64,000 nucleotides of DNA from CAVRJC01 sp964505725 (GCA_964505725.1 CAZDJK010000061.1:1-64000), one strand, 5' to 3'; numbered from the stretch's first letter, positions 52,862 through 61,236 are shown. Notes: generated by a model from the letters alone, not told the origin. Numbers and translations: made by a program.

Positions 52862-52925
52862 CCACCGGTCGCCGGGTTGGCCCCGAGATGATCGGGGTGC
52901 TGCCCAACCCCGGACGACCAGGTGG
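52862..52925 (+). repeat. Long bulged hairpin beside the IS remnant
   Basis: Left arm CCACCGGTCGCCGGGTTGG (52862-52880) pairs with the right arm CCAACCCCGGACGACCAGGTGG (52904-52925) through 19 bp with three single-base bulges. The loop holds a further 6-bp stem CCCCGA/TCGGGG (52881-52897). It ends 15 nt before the transposase start codon. It could be the IS end, a folded RNA that controls the transposase, or an unrelated structured element. Confidence 0.65.
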
Positions 52926-52939
52926 AGGACGTCATCATC

Positions 52940-53665
52940 ATGGGCGCGCTCGAGCTCGAAGTCGCGGACGTTGTGTGGGAGACGGTGAAGCGCTGCTCCC
53001 GGCGTCGATTGACGCTCATCCGCTCGGCTGTCATCGGCCCCGCGTCGCTGACCGGTTGTGCTTCCGTGGGATCCTGATCCGGCTGGTGACCGGCGCGTCG
53101 TGGGTCGACATCGAAGCGATCCTCGATCATCAGGTCTCGGACACGACGCTGCGAGCTCGTCGTGACGAGTGGATCGACGCGGGAGTGTTCGAGCGCCTCA
53201 AAGCCGAAGCGGTCGCCGCGTTCGATCGGATCATCGGGCTCGATCTCGACGACGTCGCGCTCGACGGCTCGTTGCACAAAGCCCCCTACGGAGGTGAAGG
53301 AACCGGCCCGAACCCTACGGATCGTGGGAAGTCGGGTTGGAAGTGGTCGGTGGCTTCGGAACGTCACGGCATCCCGATCGGCTGGGCGATCTACGGCGCG
53401 AACCGTCACGACGTACGCATGCTCGAACCCACTCTCGACGCGGTGCGCGACGCGGGTCTGCTCGGTGACATCGCCACCCTGCATCTCGATCGCCGACTCC
53501 GGCGCGGTCCGCGACCGACTCCGCCGCGCGGGGATCGACGACTTCGAGATCCAACTGCGAGACACGAAGCTCCCCGGTGTCAAGAAACAACCTGTCCGAC
53601 TCGGACTGCGTTGGATCGTGGAAGCCACCAACTCGTGGTGGTCGAACTATGGCCAGCTCCAGTAA
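52940..53665 (+). pseudogene. Broken IS5-family transposase
   Basis: Remnant of a DDE transposase. The start MGALELEVADVVWETVK is followed by a one-base deletion near 52990. The second frame holds HPLGCHRPRVADRLCFRGIL, LDHQVSDTTLRARRDEW, the first catalytic Asp in LDGSLHKAPYGGEG and GWAIYGANRHDVRML. A roughly 5-nt deletion at about 53493 removes part of the LDRGYD motif. The third frame holds LPGVKKQPVRLGLRWIVEATN and SNYGQL, then ends prematurely, losing the C-terminus. It is not functional. Confidence 0.85.
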
Positions 53666-53745
53666 AGCCGGAAGCTCTCGGCCAGTTCGGGTAGGTCGCC
53701 TACGATCGCGTCCGCTTCGGCGGCATCGGTTGGCAGTCTCGGCAT
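53647..53745 (-). pseudogene. Truncated 5' gene fragment, possible tyrosine integrase start
   Basis: Minus-strand start reading MPRLPTDAAEADAIVGDLPE then LAESFRLYW before running into the back of the transposase remnant and stopping. It begins 88 nt from the intact tRNA-Pro and reads away from it. The ESFRLYW-type ending resembles the N-terminal arm of site-specific recombinases, and position beside a tRNA fits that idea. The fragment is too short to prove it. Confidence 0.3.
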
Positions 53746-53833
53746 GGCGCCTTTATGCCGTCTTGGAGCGCAATGCAAAGGTGCCCTGGTCCCGAGTCGG
53801 GGTATTTGCGCAGGTGAGAGGCTAGAAAATCCC

Positions 53834-53905
53834 CGGGGAGTGGCGCAGTGGTAGCGCACCTGCTTTGGGAGCAGGAGGTCGGGGGTTCAAGTCCCCCCTC
53901 CCCGA
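53834..53905 (+). tRNA. tRNA-Pro (TGG)
   Basis: Complete 72-nt cloverleaf. Acceptor CGGGGAG pairs with CTCCCCG, D-arm GCGC(A)..GCGC, anticodon stem CCTGC/GCAGG with loop TTTGGGA (anticodon TGG), and T-arm GGGGG TTCAAGT CCCCC. Discriminator A. No encoded CCA seen. Its first 37 nt are nearly repeated at 48897. Confidence 0.95.
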
Positions 53906-53923
53906 CCGCCGGGCGACCGGCGC

Positions 53924-53994
53924 GCGGGTGTAGCTCAATGGCAGAGCTCCAGCCTTCCAAGCTGGTCATGCGGGTTCGATTCCCGTCACCCGCT
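53924..53994 (+). tRNA. tRNA-Gly (TCC)
   Basis: 71-nt cloverleaf. Acceptor GCGGGTG pairs with CACCCGC, D-arm AGCTC..GAGC, anticodon stem CCAGC/GCTGG with loop CTTCCAA (anticodon TCC), T-arm with CGGGTTCGATTCCCG. Discriminator T. It lies 18 nt after tRNA-Pro on the same strand, probably cotranscribed. Confidence 0.95.
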
Positions 53995-54015
53995 CGAGCA
54001 GGACAGCCCGGGGAC

Positions 54016-55101
54016 CTAGTCGGGCGGCGCGGGCTCGGTGGGGGCCGCGTCGGTGGGCGCGGGCTCCGTCGTGGCGGGCTCGGTGGTCGTGCCGGACGTC
54101 GCCGGGACGGTCGCGAAGTCGGCCTCCCCGGGAGGCTCGCCGGCCGGTGGCGGCTCGGCCGCGGTCGCGGCGGGCGCGGGTGCACGCCCCGCGCGCCACG
54201 CGGCCTGGGTCAGCGCCCCGATCCCGTAGATGCAGACGAGGAACCACACCACGAAGCCGATACCCGGGATCAACGCCGCGGCGCGCAGGATGCCGAACCC
54301 GACGAAGAACGCGCCGACACGAGCGCCCACCGACGGGCCCTTCACCATCAGGCGTCCGAGGATGAGCGAGCTGGCGACGTAGCCGAGAGGGGCGAGGAGG
54401 GTGAACGCCGACACGATTCCGGCTCCGAGCGGGATCCCCACGACGGTCACGAACACGAGCACGCCGAGGATCGGACCGACGATGCCGACGAGCGCGCCCC
54501 AACCCAGCGTCGCCCAGAAGCGGCGCCCGGCGGCTGCCGACGCCTCGGCCGCCCGAGGGAGCACGAGCACGAAGAGCAGGCCGAGGATGGCGACCGAGAC
54601 CGTCACCGCGAGCCACAGGTAGACGAGGAACGCGACCAGGAACCCGGTGAAGAGGCTCGGTACGTTGAGCTTCTTCACCTTCCCGCGCACGGTGCCCGCC
54701 GCGACCTTCGGTTGCTCGCGCGACACGACGTCACCGCGCACCGACGCGCCGTCGCGCACGGTGATCCGGCCGTCGAGCGCCACCACGTCGCCGCCGACCC
54801 TCCCCGTGATCAGCACGTCGCCCGACACCACGAGCATGTCGCCGGTCACGTGGCCGTCGACGGTGAGTTGCCCGCGGCCGACGACGACGTCGTCCTTGAC
54901 CGTTCCCGCGATGGTGACCGGTCCGTCGACGGAGACGACGGGCCCGTTCACCACCTCGCTCTTGGTGACGACGACGCCGCCGCTGACGCTGATGCGACGG
55001 TCGTTTGAGTTGGAGCCGCCGCGCGCCGCCGCCGCGGGCGGGGCGAGCACGACGACGGCCACCACTGCGAGCGCGAAGGCCATCAGCACGTAACGGCGCA
55101 T
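54016..55101 (-). CDS. Bactofilin-like polymer domain fused to a membrane domain
   Basis: A 361-residue protein. Signal peptide (RRYVLMAFALAVVAVVVLA) is followed by a right-handed β-helix type region (residues about 35-140) with the repeats VSVDGPVTIAGTVKDDVVVG, GDMLVVSGDVLITGRVGGDV and VALDGRITVRDGASV, as in bactofilin or polymer-forming proteins. Then come four to five TM helices (from about 165) and a Thr/Glu/Pro-rich tail. The membrane half resembles proteins of unknown function. The external β-helix plus membrane domain suggests an envelope scaffold. Confidence 0.8.
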   Translation of the reverse strand: MRRYVLMAFALAVVAVVVLAPPAAAARGGSNSNDRRISVSGGVVVTKSEVVNGPVVSVDGPVTIAGTVKDDVVVGRGQLTVDGHVTGDMLVVSGDVLITGRVGGDVVALDGRITVRDGASVRGDVVSREQPKVAAGTVRGKVKKLNVPSLFTGFLVAFLVYLWLAVTVSVAILGLLFVLVLPRAAEASAAAGRRFWATLGWGALVGIVGPILGVLVFVTVVGIPLGAGIVSAFTLLAPLGYVASSLILGRLMVKGPSVGARVGAFFVGFGILRAAALIPGIGFVVWFLVCIYGIGALTQAAWRAGRAPAPAATAAEPPPAGEPPGEADFATVPATSGTTTEPATTEPAPTDAAPTEPAPPD

Positions 55102-55180
55102 GGGCCACCCTCCCCGGTTCGAGGCCGTACGCAGCCTCGCGCAACGAGGTGGCGCAGACAACGGCTCCGGACCCGGATCC

Positions 55181-56002
55181 TCAACCCGACGCGTAGTACG
55201 CGGCGAGCTCGGGCGGCATGAGCTCCTGATAGCCCTGGTCGGCAATCACCACCCGGCGCAGGGTCCGCGGCGCGTCGCCCGTGAGCGGTCGCCGTGCGTG
55301 CTGGAGCGCGAGGTTGTCCCACGCGACGAGATCGCCTCCGCGCCACCGGTGCTCGTACGCGAACCGGTCGTCGTAGAGGTGCGCGAACAACGCGTCGATC
55401 AGGTCGTCGCTCGCCTCCGGCTCGAAGCCGACGACGCGGTCGGTCTGGTGTCCGTTGACGTACAGGATCTCGTCACCGGTGCGTGGGTGGGTCATGAGGA
55501 TCGGGTGCGTCGCACCGGGCCAGTCGTCGGGCGCGTCGTCGCTCCGCTGGCGGCGCGCGAGATCTTTCGGCCACAGGTGCATGGCCTCCCGTCCCCGCGC
55601 GCGCTCGCGCAGATGGTCCGGGAGCTCGCGCGCGGCGGCGACCGCGTCGATATACCGCGTCGACGACTCCCCGTCGACCACGTCGACCGCGTAGAGGGTG
55701 AGCCCGAGCAGCGGGTGGGGCGTGCACGCGAGGTCGGAGTGCGGCGCGAGCTCCGAGCTCCCGAGCCCGCCGATCGCGGGGTCGCGTGACACGTAGCCGC
55801 TGTTGTCCTCGTCGAGCACCGGGCCGAACCACGCTGCGATCCGCACCTGGTCGGCGGCGCTCACGTCCTGGCGCCGGAACAGGAGCAGGTGCCCGGCGTC
55901 GTAGAGCCGCACGAGCTCCTCGCGCTCGTCGTCGCTGACGCCGGCCGATACGTCGAGGTCGACCTCCCAGCCGAACGGATCCAGTGGCCGGACCTCGAGC
56001 AT
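55181..56002 (-). CDS. TauD/TfdA-family 2-oxoglutarate dioxygenase
   Basis: A 273-residue Fe(II)/2-oxoglutarate oxygenase. The metal triad is visible: His-X-Asp in ELAPHSDLAC near residue 88 and the distal His in NLALQHARRPL near 240, with the 2OG-binding Arg in RTLRRVVI. The substrate is not indicated; TauD relatives attack sulfonates, phenoxyacetates and others. It is a single gene with no obvious transporter beside it. Confidence 0.88.
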   Translation of the reverse strand: MLEVRPLDPFGWEVDLDVSAGVSDDEREELVRLYDAGHLLLFRRQDVSAADQVRIAAWFGPVLDEDNSGYVSRDPAIGGLGSSELAPHSDLACTPHPLLGLTLYAVDVVDGESSTRYIDAVAAARELPDHLRERARGREAMHLWPKDLARRQRSDDAPDDWPGATHPILMTHPRTGDEILYVNGHQTDRVVGFEPEASDDLIDALFAHLYDDRFAYEHRWRGGDLVAWDNLALQHARRPLTGDAPRTLRRVVIADQGYQELMPPELAAYYASG

Positions 56003-56111
56003 GGGGCCCCCCTACCGGCCCGCCGGTCGTGCCGGCGCGCCCGCGGAACGTTCCGTTGCCTCCATGATCGCCCCGGGGGGCGGCGAGCGCAACGAGCCCT
56101 CGATCAGGGAA

Positions 56112-57254
56112 TCAGTAGTTGCTCCACTCGCGGCCAAACCAGCGCTGGATACGGCCCGACCCGAAGGCCGCCTTGGCGGCGAGGAGGTCGACCGAGGGCT
56201 CGTCGAACTCCCCCGTCGGCGGCTGGCCGGTCCGGAACGTCACGTCGACCCGGCCGACCCGGTCTTCACCGAACTCGACGTAGCAGATGCCGCGGCCGTC
56301 GTAGGTCGCCGCATCGCCGCCGGCGCGGTGGCGGGCGACGATCGCGTCGGCCACCACGGACGCCTGCCCCTCCGCGAAGACGCCCGCCTTCGGCGTGCCG
56401 ACGCTGGTGACGTCGCCGACCGCGTAGACCCCGGGATAGCTCGTCTCGAGGTTCAACGGGTTCACGGGGATCCAGCCGTCGACGCACATGCCCGACTCCT
56501 GCACGACCGCGGGCGCGTGGTGCCGGGGGACGCCGAGGAACAGGTCGTAGGGCAGCGCGGTGCCGTCGGCGAGGTCGACCGTGCTCGCCACGGGGTCGAG
56601 CCCACGCACGACGCTGTTGGGACGCCAGGCGATGTCGCGCTCCTCGAACGCGGAGAGCAGCGCCTGCGACGCCGCGGGCGACGGCGGGATCGGCGCCGGC
56701 AACGGCATGACCAGCGACACCTCGGAGCGGTCGCGCACGCCCCGGCGGAGGAGGAAGTCGTGCACGAGCAACGCCGTCTCGCTCGGCGCCGGCGGGCACT
56801 TGAACGGGGTGGAGGTCACGGCGACGACGACGCGGCCGCCGTCGAACCCGTCGATCACGTCACGGAGGGCGAACGCGCCCGCCTCGGTGTAGAACTCGTG
56901 GCCGCCCTCGACCAGGCCGGGCGTGGCCGCGGGATCGAGATCGGCGCCGAGCGCGACCACCATCACGTCGCCGTCGAAGTCACCGGCGTCGGTGTCGACC
57001 CGGCGCGCGGCCGGGTCGATCGAGCGCACCGTCGCCTGCACGAAGCGCACCCCCGGCTTCACGATGTCGCGGTAGGGGTGGTGCACCGCCTCCGCGGTGG
57101 TGCGCCCGAACATGACGTCGAGCTTGGAGAACCCGAACACGAACCCGTCGGACCGATCGACGAGGACGACCTCGACGTCGTCGCCCAGCTCCTCCGACAA
57201 CCGGCTCGTCAGCTCCAGGCCGCCGAACCCCGCTCCCAGCACCAGGACGCGCAT
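56112..57254 (-). CDS. NAD(P)/FAD-dependent oxidoreductase, sulfide:quinone oxidoreductase-like
   Basis: A 380-residue two-dinucleotide-binding flavoprotein. The FAD site VLVLGAGFGGLELTSRL is at residues 3-19, a second Rossmann region follows, and GVYAVGDVTSVGTPKAG is the second FAD motif near 285. A Cys in FKCPPAPSE near residue 145 matches the SQR/flavocytochrome c type position, and another Cys lies in ESGMC. A membrane-quinone role is plausible. The next gene is an SDR enzyme in the same direction, about 41 nt upstream. Confidence 0.88.
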   Translation of the reverse strand: MRVLVLGAGFGGLELTSRLSEELGDDVEVVLVDRSDGFVFGFSKLDVMFGRTTAEAVHHPYRDIVKPGVRFVQATVRSIDPAARRVDTDAGDFDGDVMVVALGADLDPAATPGLVEGGHEFYTEAGAFALRDVIDGFDGGRVVVAVTSTPFKCPPAPSETALLVHDFLLRRGVRDRSEVSLVMPLPAPIPPSPAASQALLSAFEERDIAWRPNSVVRGLDPVASTVDLADGTALPYDLFLGVPRHHAPAVVQESGMCVDGWIPVNPLNLETSYPGVYAVGDVTSVGTPKAGVFAEGQASVVADAIVARHRAGGDAATYDGRGICYVEFGEDRVGRVDVTFRTGQPPTGEFDEPSVDLLAAKAAFGSGRIQRWFGREWSNY

Positions 57255-57294
57255 GGCATCCCCTCCGTCCTCCGTCGTCAGTACGCCTGTTCGT

Positions 57295-58203
57295 TCAGCT
57301 CGTGGGGTGGAGCCAGCCGCGGTTGCCGAGCTCGGGCTGGAGCACGTCCTCGCTCCAGAGCAGCTGCCCGGTCGTGACCTCCGGGTCGGCCAGCGCGACC
57401 AGGAGCGTCGCCTCCGCGAACCGCTCCGGGCTCGCGTACTCGATGTCGCCGGCGCCCGCGTACAGGTTCCCCGGCGACAGCACGGGCTCCGACGGCATGA
57501 GCGCGTTCACGGGGATGCCGTGCTCCTGCATCTCCGCCGCCACCGCCTGGGTGAGGTGGTGCATCGCCGCCTTGTTGCCCCCGTAGGCGAACGCGCCCGC
57601 CGGGCCCGACCGGCGGTAGGGGCCGGGGCCGGGCGCGTACGCCGCGGAGGAGCTGATGTTCACGATCGAGCCGCGGCCGGCCTCGATCATCCCCGGCAGC
57701 ACGAGCTGCATGAGGCGGTAGGTGGCCATGACCCCGATCTCGAAGTGCAGCCGGTAGCCCTTCAGGGGGAACGCGAGGAACGAGCTCCGCGGGATCGCCC
57801 AGCCGCCGGGCACCGGCGGTGGTGCCTGGTTCGCCGCGGGCGCGGGCGCCGGCCCCGCCGCGCTCGCGTCGGTCTTCTCCGGCGGCCGGCCCGGGACGGT
57901 GAGCGCCGCGTTGTTCACCAGGATGTCGGCCGTCCCCAGCGCGGCGCGGGTCCTGTCGACGATGGTCTCGACCTCCTCGGGCTTGGCGAGGTCGGCGGGA
58001 ACCGCGATGGCACGCCCGCCGGCGGCCTCGATCCCCGCCACCGTCTCGTGGACGGTCCCGGGCAGCCGCGGGTCCCACTGCGCCTCGGTGCGCGAGACCA
58101 CAGCGACCGCGGCACCCTCCGCGGCGAAGTGCTCCGCGATCGACTTGCCGAGCCCGCGGCTCGCGCCCGTGACGATCGCGACCCGGTCGTCGAGTCTCCC
58201 CAT
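57295..58203 (-). CDS. SDR-family oxidoreductase with an Ala/Pro-rich insert
   Basis: Short-chain dehydrogenase of 302 residues. NAD(P) motif TGASRGLGKS at residues 12-21, structural NNAAL, Ser in NISSSAAYA and the active pair Tyr-x-x-x-Lys in AYGGNKAAM. A stretch of about 25 residues rich in Ala/Pro (AAGPAPAPAANQAPPPVPGG) sits between the NNAAL region and the next core strand, unusual for the fold. The ATG at 58203 is the probable start. A PPOX gene reads away on the other side. Confidence 0.9.
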   Translation of the reverse strand: MGRLDDRVAIVTGASRGLGKSIAEHFAAEGAAVAVVSRTEAQWDPRLPGTVHETVAGIEAAGGRAIAVPADLAKPEEVETIVDRTRAALGTADILVNNAALTVPGRPPEKTDASAAGPAPAPAANQAPPPVPGGWAIPRSSFLAFPLKGYRLHFEIGVMATYRLMQLVLPGMIEAGRGSIVNISSSAAYAPGPGPYRRSGPAGAFAYGGNKAAMHHLTQAVAAEMQEHGIPVNALMPSEPVLSPGNLYAGAGDIEYASPERFAEATLLVALADPEVTTGQLLWSEDVLQPELGNRGWLHPTS

Positions 58204-58255
58204 GGCTCCTTCTCCCTTCGCCGCGGCTCCCTTCGCCGCGGCGCGCCGCGACACT

Positions 58256-58732
58256 ATGCACATCATGGGAATCCTCACCGACGACATGCAGCGCGTGGTC
58301 GAGGCCGAGCTCGGCTTCGTCGCAACGGTCTGCCCCGACGGCACGCCCAACCTGTCGCCCAAGGGCACCGTCGCGGTGTGGGACGACGACCATCTCGTGT
58401 TCGCCGACCTTCACTCGCCGGGCACGGTCGCGAACCTGCGCTCGAACCCGAGCGTCGAGGTGAACGTCGTGGACCAGCTCGTCCGCAAGGGCTACCGCTT
58501 CAAGGGCCGCGGTGCCGTGCACACCGACGGCGAGACCTTCGAACGCGGCGTGCGGTTCTACGAGGCGCGCGGCACCGTCCGCGCGCGGGAGCGCATCCGC
58601 GGGATCGTCGTCGTCGCCGTCGAGCGCGCGGCTGCGGTGACCTCCCCCGCCTACGACATCGGCCTCACCGAGGAGGAGCTGCGCGAGCAGAACCTCCGCC
58701 GCCTCGCGGGCGGCACGGTCCGCGACGGGTGA
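58256..58732 (+). CDS. Pyridoxamine 5'-phosphate oxidase family protein
   Basis: A split-barrel flavin-binding protein of about 158 residues. LGFVATVCPDGTPNLSPKGT and WDDDHLVFADLHSPGTVANL are typical of general-stress FMN-binding PPOX proteins, followed by VEVNVVDQLVRKGYRFKGRG. Start taken at the ATG 58256; the ATG three codons later also fits. Divergent from the SDR gene, 52 nt apart. Confidence 0.85.
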   Translation: MHIMGILTDDMQRVVEAELGFVATVCPDGTPNLSPKGTVAVWDDDHLVFADLHSPGTVANLRSNPSVEVNVVDQLVRKGYRFKGRGAVHTDGETFERGVRFYEARGTVRARERIRGIVVVAVERAAAVTSPAYDIGLTEEELREQNLRRLAGGTVRDG

Positions 58733-58741
58733 GGGCGAGGG

Positions 58742-58951
58742 TCAGTGCCGATAGCTCCCTGACGACCCGGCCCCGATGATGAGGCTCACCACCGTCCCGA
58801 GGGGCAGCGCGCCCCAGTAGCTGACGTTGGCGCCCACGTTCCCGAGGAAGAGCATGAGCAGCCACGTCACGGGGAAGGTCGCGATGAGGAAGACGATGAA
58901 CAGGAGCGCGAGCGCCCCGAGGCTCTCGAAGACGTTGCGGAACACACTCAT
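58742..58951 (-). CDS. Small two-helix membrane protein (69 residues)
   Basis: A 69-residue protein with two hydrophobic helices (LGALALLFIVFLIATFPVTWLL, residues about 11-32, and WGALPLGTVVSLIIGAG, 46-62) and little else. It begins MSVFRNVFESL. No family recognised. Ends 9 nt from the PPOX stop. Small two-helix proteins like this recur in actinobacterial genomes. Confidence 0.65.
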   Translation of the reverse strand: MSVFRNVFESLGALALLFIVFLIATFPVTWLLMLFLGNVGANVSYWGALPLGTVVSLIIGAGSSGSYRH

Positions 58952-59063
58952 ACAGGCCCCCCGGATTGCGATCGATTGCGGCTCGTCCAGGGAGCACTGT
59001 TCCACGCGGACCGCGCAAAGTGGCGGACCAACCGACCACCTCCTTCTAACCTTGACCGTTCCC

Positions 59064-59137
59064 GCGCCCGTAGCTCAGCCGGACAGAGCAGCAGACTTCT
59101 AATCTGCGGGTCGAAGGTTCGAATCCTTCCGGGCGCG
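59064..59137 (+). tRNA. tRNA-Arg (TCT)
   Basis: 74-nt cloverleaf. Acceptor GCGCCCG pairs with CGGGCGC, D-arm AGCTC..GAGC, anticodon loop CTTCTAA (anticodon TCT) on stem CAGA/TCTG, T-arm GAAGG TTCGAAT CCTTC. Discriminator G. A small palindrome GCTCGA-GAC-TCGAGC overlaps its 3' end (59137-59151) and could help termination. Confidence 0.95.
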
Positions 59138-59215
59138 CTCGAGACTCGAGCAGCGGCGCACGCGGTTCCGCGTGCCCTGCGGGCCCTCGTCGGATTCCGC
59201 CGGGTCGGAGTTCGG

Positions 59216-59986
59216 TCAGAGGTTCTCGAGACGGGCGGCGATTGCGCGGTAGCGGGAGACCGGGATGAGATGGACTCCGTCGAAGGCGCCCGACGCCCGT
59301 AGGTCGTGGACCATCTGGCACGCAAAGTCCACCCCGGCATCGGGGTTTTCCTCGAGGGCCTCGACGATGTCGTCGGGTACGGCCAGCTCAGGAATCTCGG
59401 CCGAGAGCTTGCGCGCCATCGTCGCGGATGCCGGCACCATCACCCCCGCGAACACGGGGCCGTCGAACGCCACTCGTGACCGCCAGTCGACGAGTGCGGG
59501 CACCGACCAGCTGACCTGAACGACGAGGAAGTCGGCCGCGCGCTTCCACGACGGCAGCGGCGCGAGCCGCGAGGTGACGCCGATACGCAGGCTCTCGAGA
59601 CCACTTTCGGAAGTGGCGAAGCGTCGCGCTTCCGCGAGCATCGAACGCACCGTCAGGTCGCCTGATCGCCTGCCGGTCTCGGGTCGATCGCCGTAGACGA
59701 ACAGGAACTCGTCGACCCCGTACGCCGCAGCGGTGAGGAGATCTCGACGGAAGCCGAGCATGTTGCGGTCTCTCGCATTGAGACACGCGATCGATCGGCC
59801 GCCCATCAACGCGACTTCGTGCGCGACAGCGATACTCGACACGGTCGCACGTCCAATGTGGTTGTCCGGGATCAAGAACGACGACGCCACTCGGCTGAGG
59901 ACGCCGATCTGGTGCCGAACGCGCATGAGATCAGGACGCGTCGCTGGCTCGACTTCGCAGACGATGCCAAAGCTCCTGTCCACCAT
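59216..59986 (-). CDS. Methylenetetrahydrofolate reductase-like protein
   Basis: A 256-residue TIM-barrel protein of the MetF superfamily. Features include FGIVCEVEPATRPDL near the start, FLIPDNHIGRATVSSIAVAHEV, CLNARDRNMLGFRRDL, FLFVYGDRPE and SGAFDGVHLIPVSRYRAI (all MTHFR-like), and the length is slightly short. Conservation of FAD/folate residues cannot be checked by eye. No methionine genes are next to it, so it may be a paralogue with a different substrate. Confidence 0.75.
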   Translation of the reverse strand: MVDRSFGIVCEVEPATRPDLMRVRHQIGVLSRVASSFLIPDNHIGRATVSSIAVAHEVALMGGRSIACLNARDRNMLGFRRDLLTAAAYGVDEFLFVYGDRPETGRRSGDLTVRSMLAEARRFATSESGLESLRIGVTSRLAPLPSWKRAADFLVVQVSWSVPALVDWRSRVAFDGPVFAGVMVPASATMARKLSAEIPELAVPDDIVEALEENPDAGVDFACQMVHDLRASGAFDGVHLIPVSRYRAIAARLENL

Positions 59987-60113
59987 CAGGTCAGCGTATG
60001 TTGGCTGGTGAAGGCGTCCCGGTCCCAGCGACGTTCACGCGTTCCTTGCTCCCTATACGAAGGCCTTCGGGCGCTGACTGCTCCCCACCGCGCAGCTCGG
60101 GTACAGCCGAGTG

Positions 60114-60641
60114 TCAGTGCGCCGCGAGCGCGCTCTTGACGAGGGCGACGAGGACACCGAGGGCGAGGGCCGTCACGCCCAGGAACACCGAAGGGAGGCG
60201 CGCCTTCCCCACGGAGCGGGCGATGAGATACCCGACGACGCCGATCACGAGGGCAGGCACATCGCCCGCGGTTTCCTGAGCGCGTACGTCAGAGAACAAG
60301 AGCACCGGAATGCTCGAGAGCGCGGCGACGAGCATCGCTCCACCGACCTGAGCGAGACCGATGTAGGTGTCGTGTCGTGTGGGGCGCTCCCCGCGAAACG
60401 CCGGAGCCGCGAGTCGAAACGCAAACCAGTGTGCGAGCGCGAGACCAACCGCGGTACCCCAGACGATCGCGAGCAGCTGCTCGCCGACCGCGCCCGTGAC
60501 TCGTCCCCCGGCGAAGTGACGTTCGGGAAGAGCTGCGAGCTCCGCGATCTCGATGACCGCGACATAGAGGACCATTGTGGTCGCCTCTCGGACCACTTCA
60601 CTGCGGACCCCGGCTGATGGCTCGACGAGCCGCGTGACCAT
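60114..60641 (-). CDS. Membrane protein of unknown function (175 residues)
   Basis: A 175-residue protein with about five hydrophobic segments (for example MVLYVAVIEIAELAAL, LLAIVWGTAVGLALAHWFAF, VGGAMLVAALSSIPVLLF, ALVIGVVGYLIARSV, VFLGVTALALGVLVALV). There are a few charged residues between helices and no motif I recognise. Lone gene between MetF-like and a small membrane ORF. Confidence 0.65.
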   Translation of the reverse strand: MVTRLVEPSAGVRSEVVREATTMVLYVAVIEIAELAALPERHFAGGRVTGAVGEQLLAIVWGTAVGLALAHWFAFRLAAPAFRGERPTRHDTYIGLAQVGGAMLVAALSSIPVLLFSDVRAQETAGDVPALVIGVVGYLIARSVGKARLPSVFLGVTALALGVLVALVKSALAAH

Positions 60642-60752
60642 CGGGGAATCATGTCACTCGCCGAATGCGGCCGATCTCCGCCATTTGCCCGCAGAAACGT
60701 GGAGGTTCACCCGTCGATCCATCCGCGGGCGACGCACGCCCGTACAACAGGT

Positions 60753-60869
60753 ATGCAGCGTCTTGTTCGGAGCACCAGGTTCTGGGTCGTCCTGGCGGTG
60801 ATCGTCGTGATCGCGCTCCTCGCGATCTTCGCCTCGGGCAGCGGGAGCGGAATGGGCGGCGGCTACTGA
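60753..60869 (+). CDS. Small single-pass membrane protein (38 residues)
   Basis: A 38-residue frame from the ATG at 60753: a short basic head (RLVRSTRF), a hydrophobic helix (WVVLAVIVVIALLAIFA) and a Gly/Ser tail GSGSGMGGGY. A simple membrane micropeptide; there is no obvious ribosome site, so translation is uncertain. Confidence 0.4.
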   Translation: MQRLVRSTRFWVVLAVIVVIALLAIFASGSGSGMGGGY

Positions 60870-60945
60870 CGCGTCGTCGCTTCCCGCGCGACGGCGGTGG
60901 TGCCGACCCTCACAGTGCGACCCTCACGGGGAAGATCGCGCGCCC

Positions 60946-61236
60946 CTACGCGAAGGTGACGTCGTAGACCTTCGGGGCGCCGATCTTCATGCCCGGAACG
61001 GCCTGTTCGATGTCCTCGCTGTGCTGCTTCTCCCTGTCGACCATCGCGTTCATCGCGGCTTCGTCGCGCCAGAGGACGACGGCGATGCTGTCGCCGCCTT
61101 CTCGGGGAGCGAGCACGTAGATACCCTCGCAGCCGTCCGCGCCGCGCGTCTCGTCCATCGCCTTCTGCGAGGTCTCGTCCAGCGGTGCGTTCGGGTCGGG
61201 TGCAGTACCGGAAGTCGTTATCACCTGAGCGATCAC
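60946..61236 (-). CDS. ABM-domain-like small protein (96 residues)
   Basis: Ferredoxin-like small protein from the GTG at 61236. Strands such as VIAQVITTS, GIYVLAPREG, SIAVVLWRDEAAMNAMV and the end KVYDVTF fit the antibiotic-biosynthesis-monooxygenase or dimeric α/β barrel family, often stress or quinol monooxygenases. Catalytic residues cannot be assigned. The frame is open upstream but only this part looks like protein. Confidence 0.6.
   Translation of the reverse strand: MIAQVITTSGTAPDPNAPLDETSQKAMDETRGADGCEGIYVLAPREGGDSIAVVLWRDEAAMNAMVDREKQHSEDIEQAVPGMKIGAPKVYDVTFA

Noticed and set aside
52862..52925. Integron attC site
   Set aside because: The arms read GTT...AAC in the wrong order for R''/R' boxes, and there is no integron integrase or cassette array.
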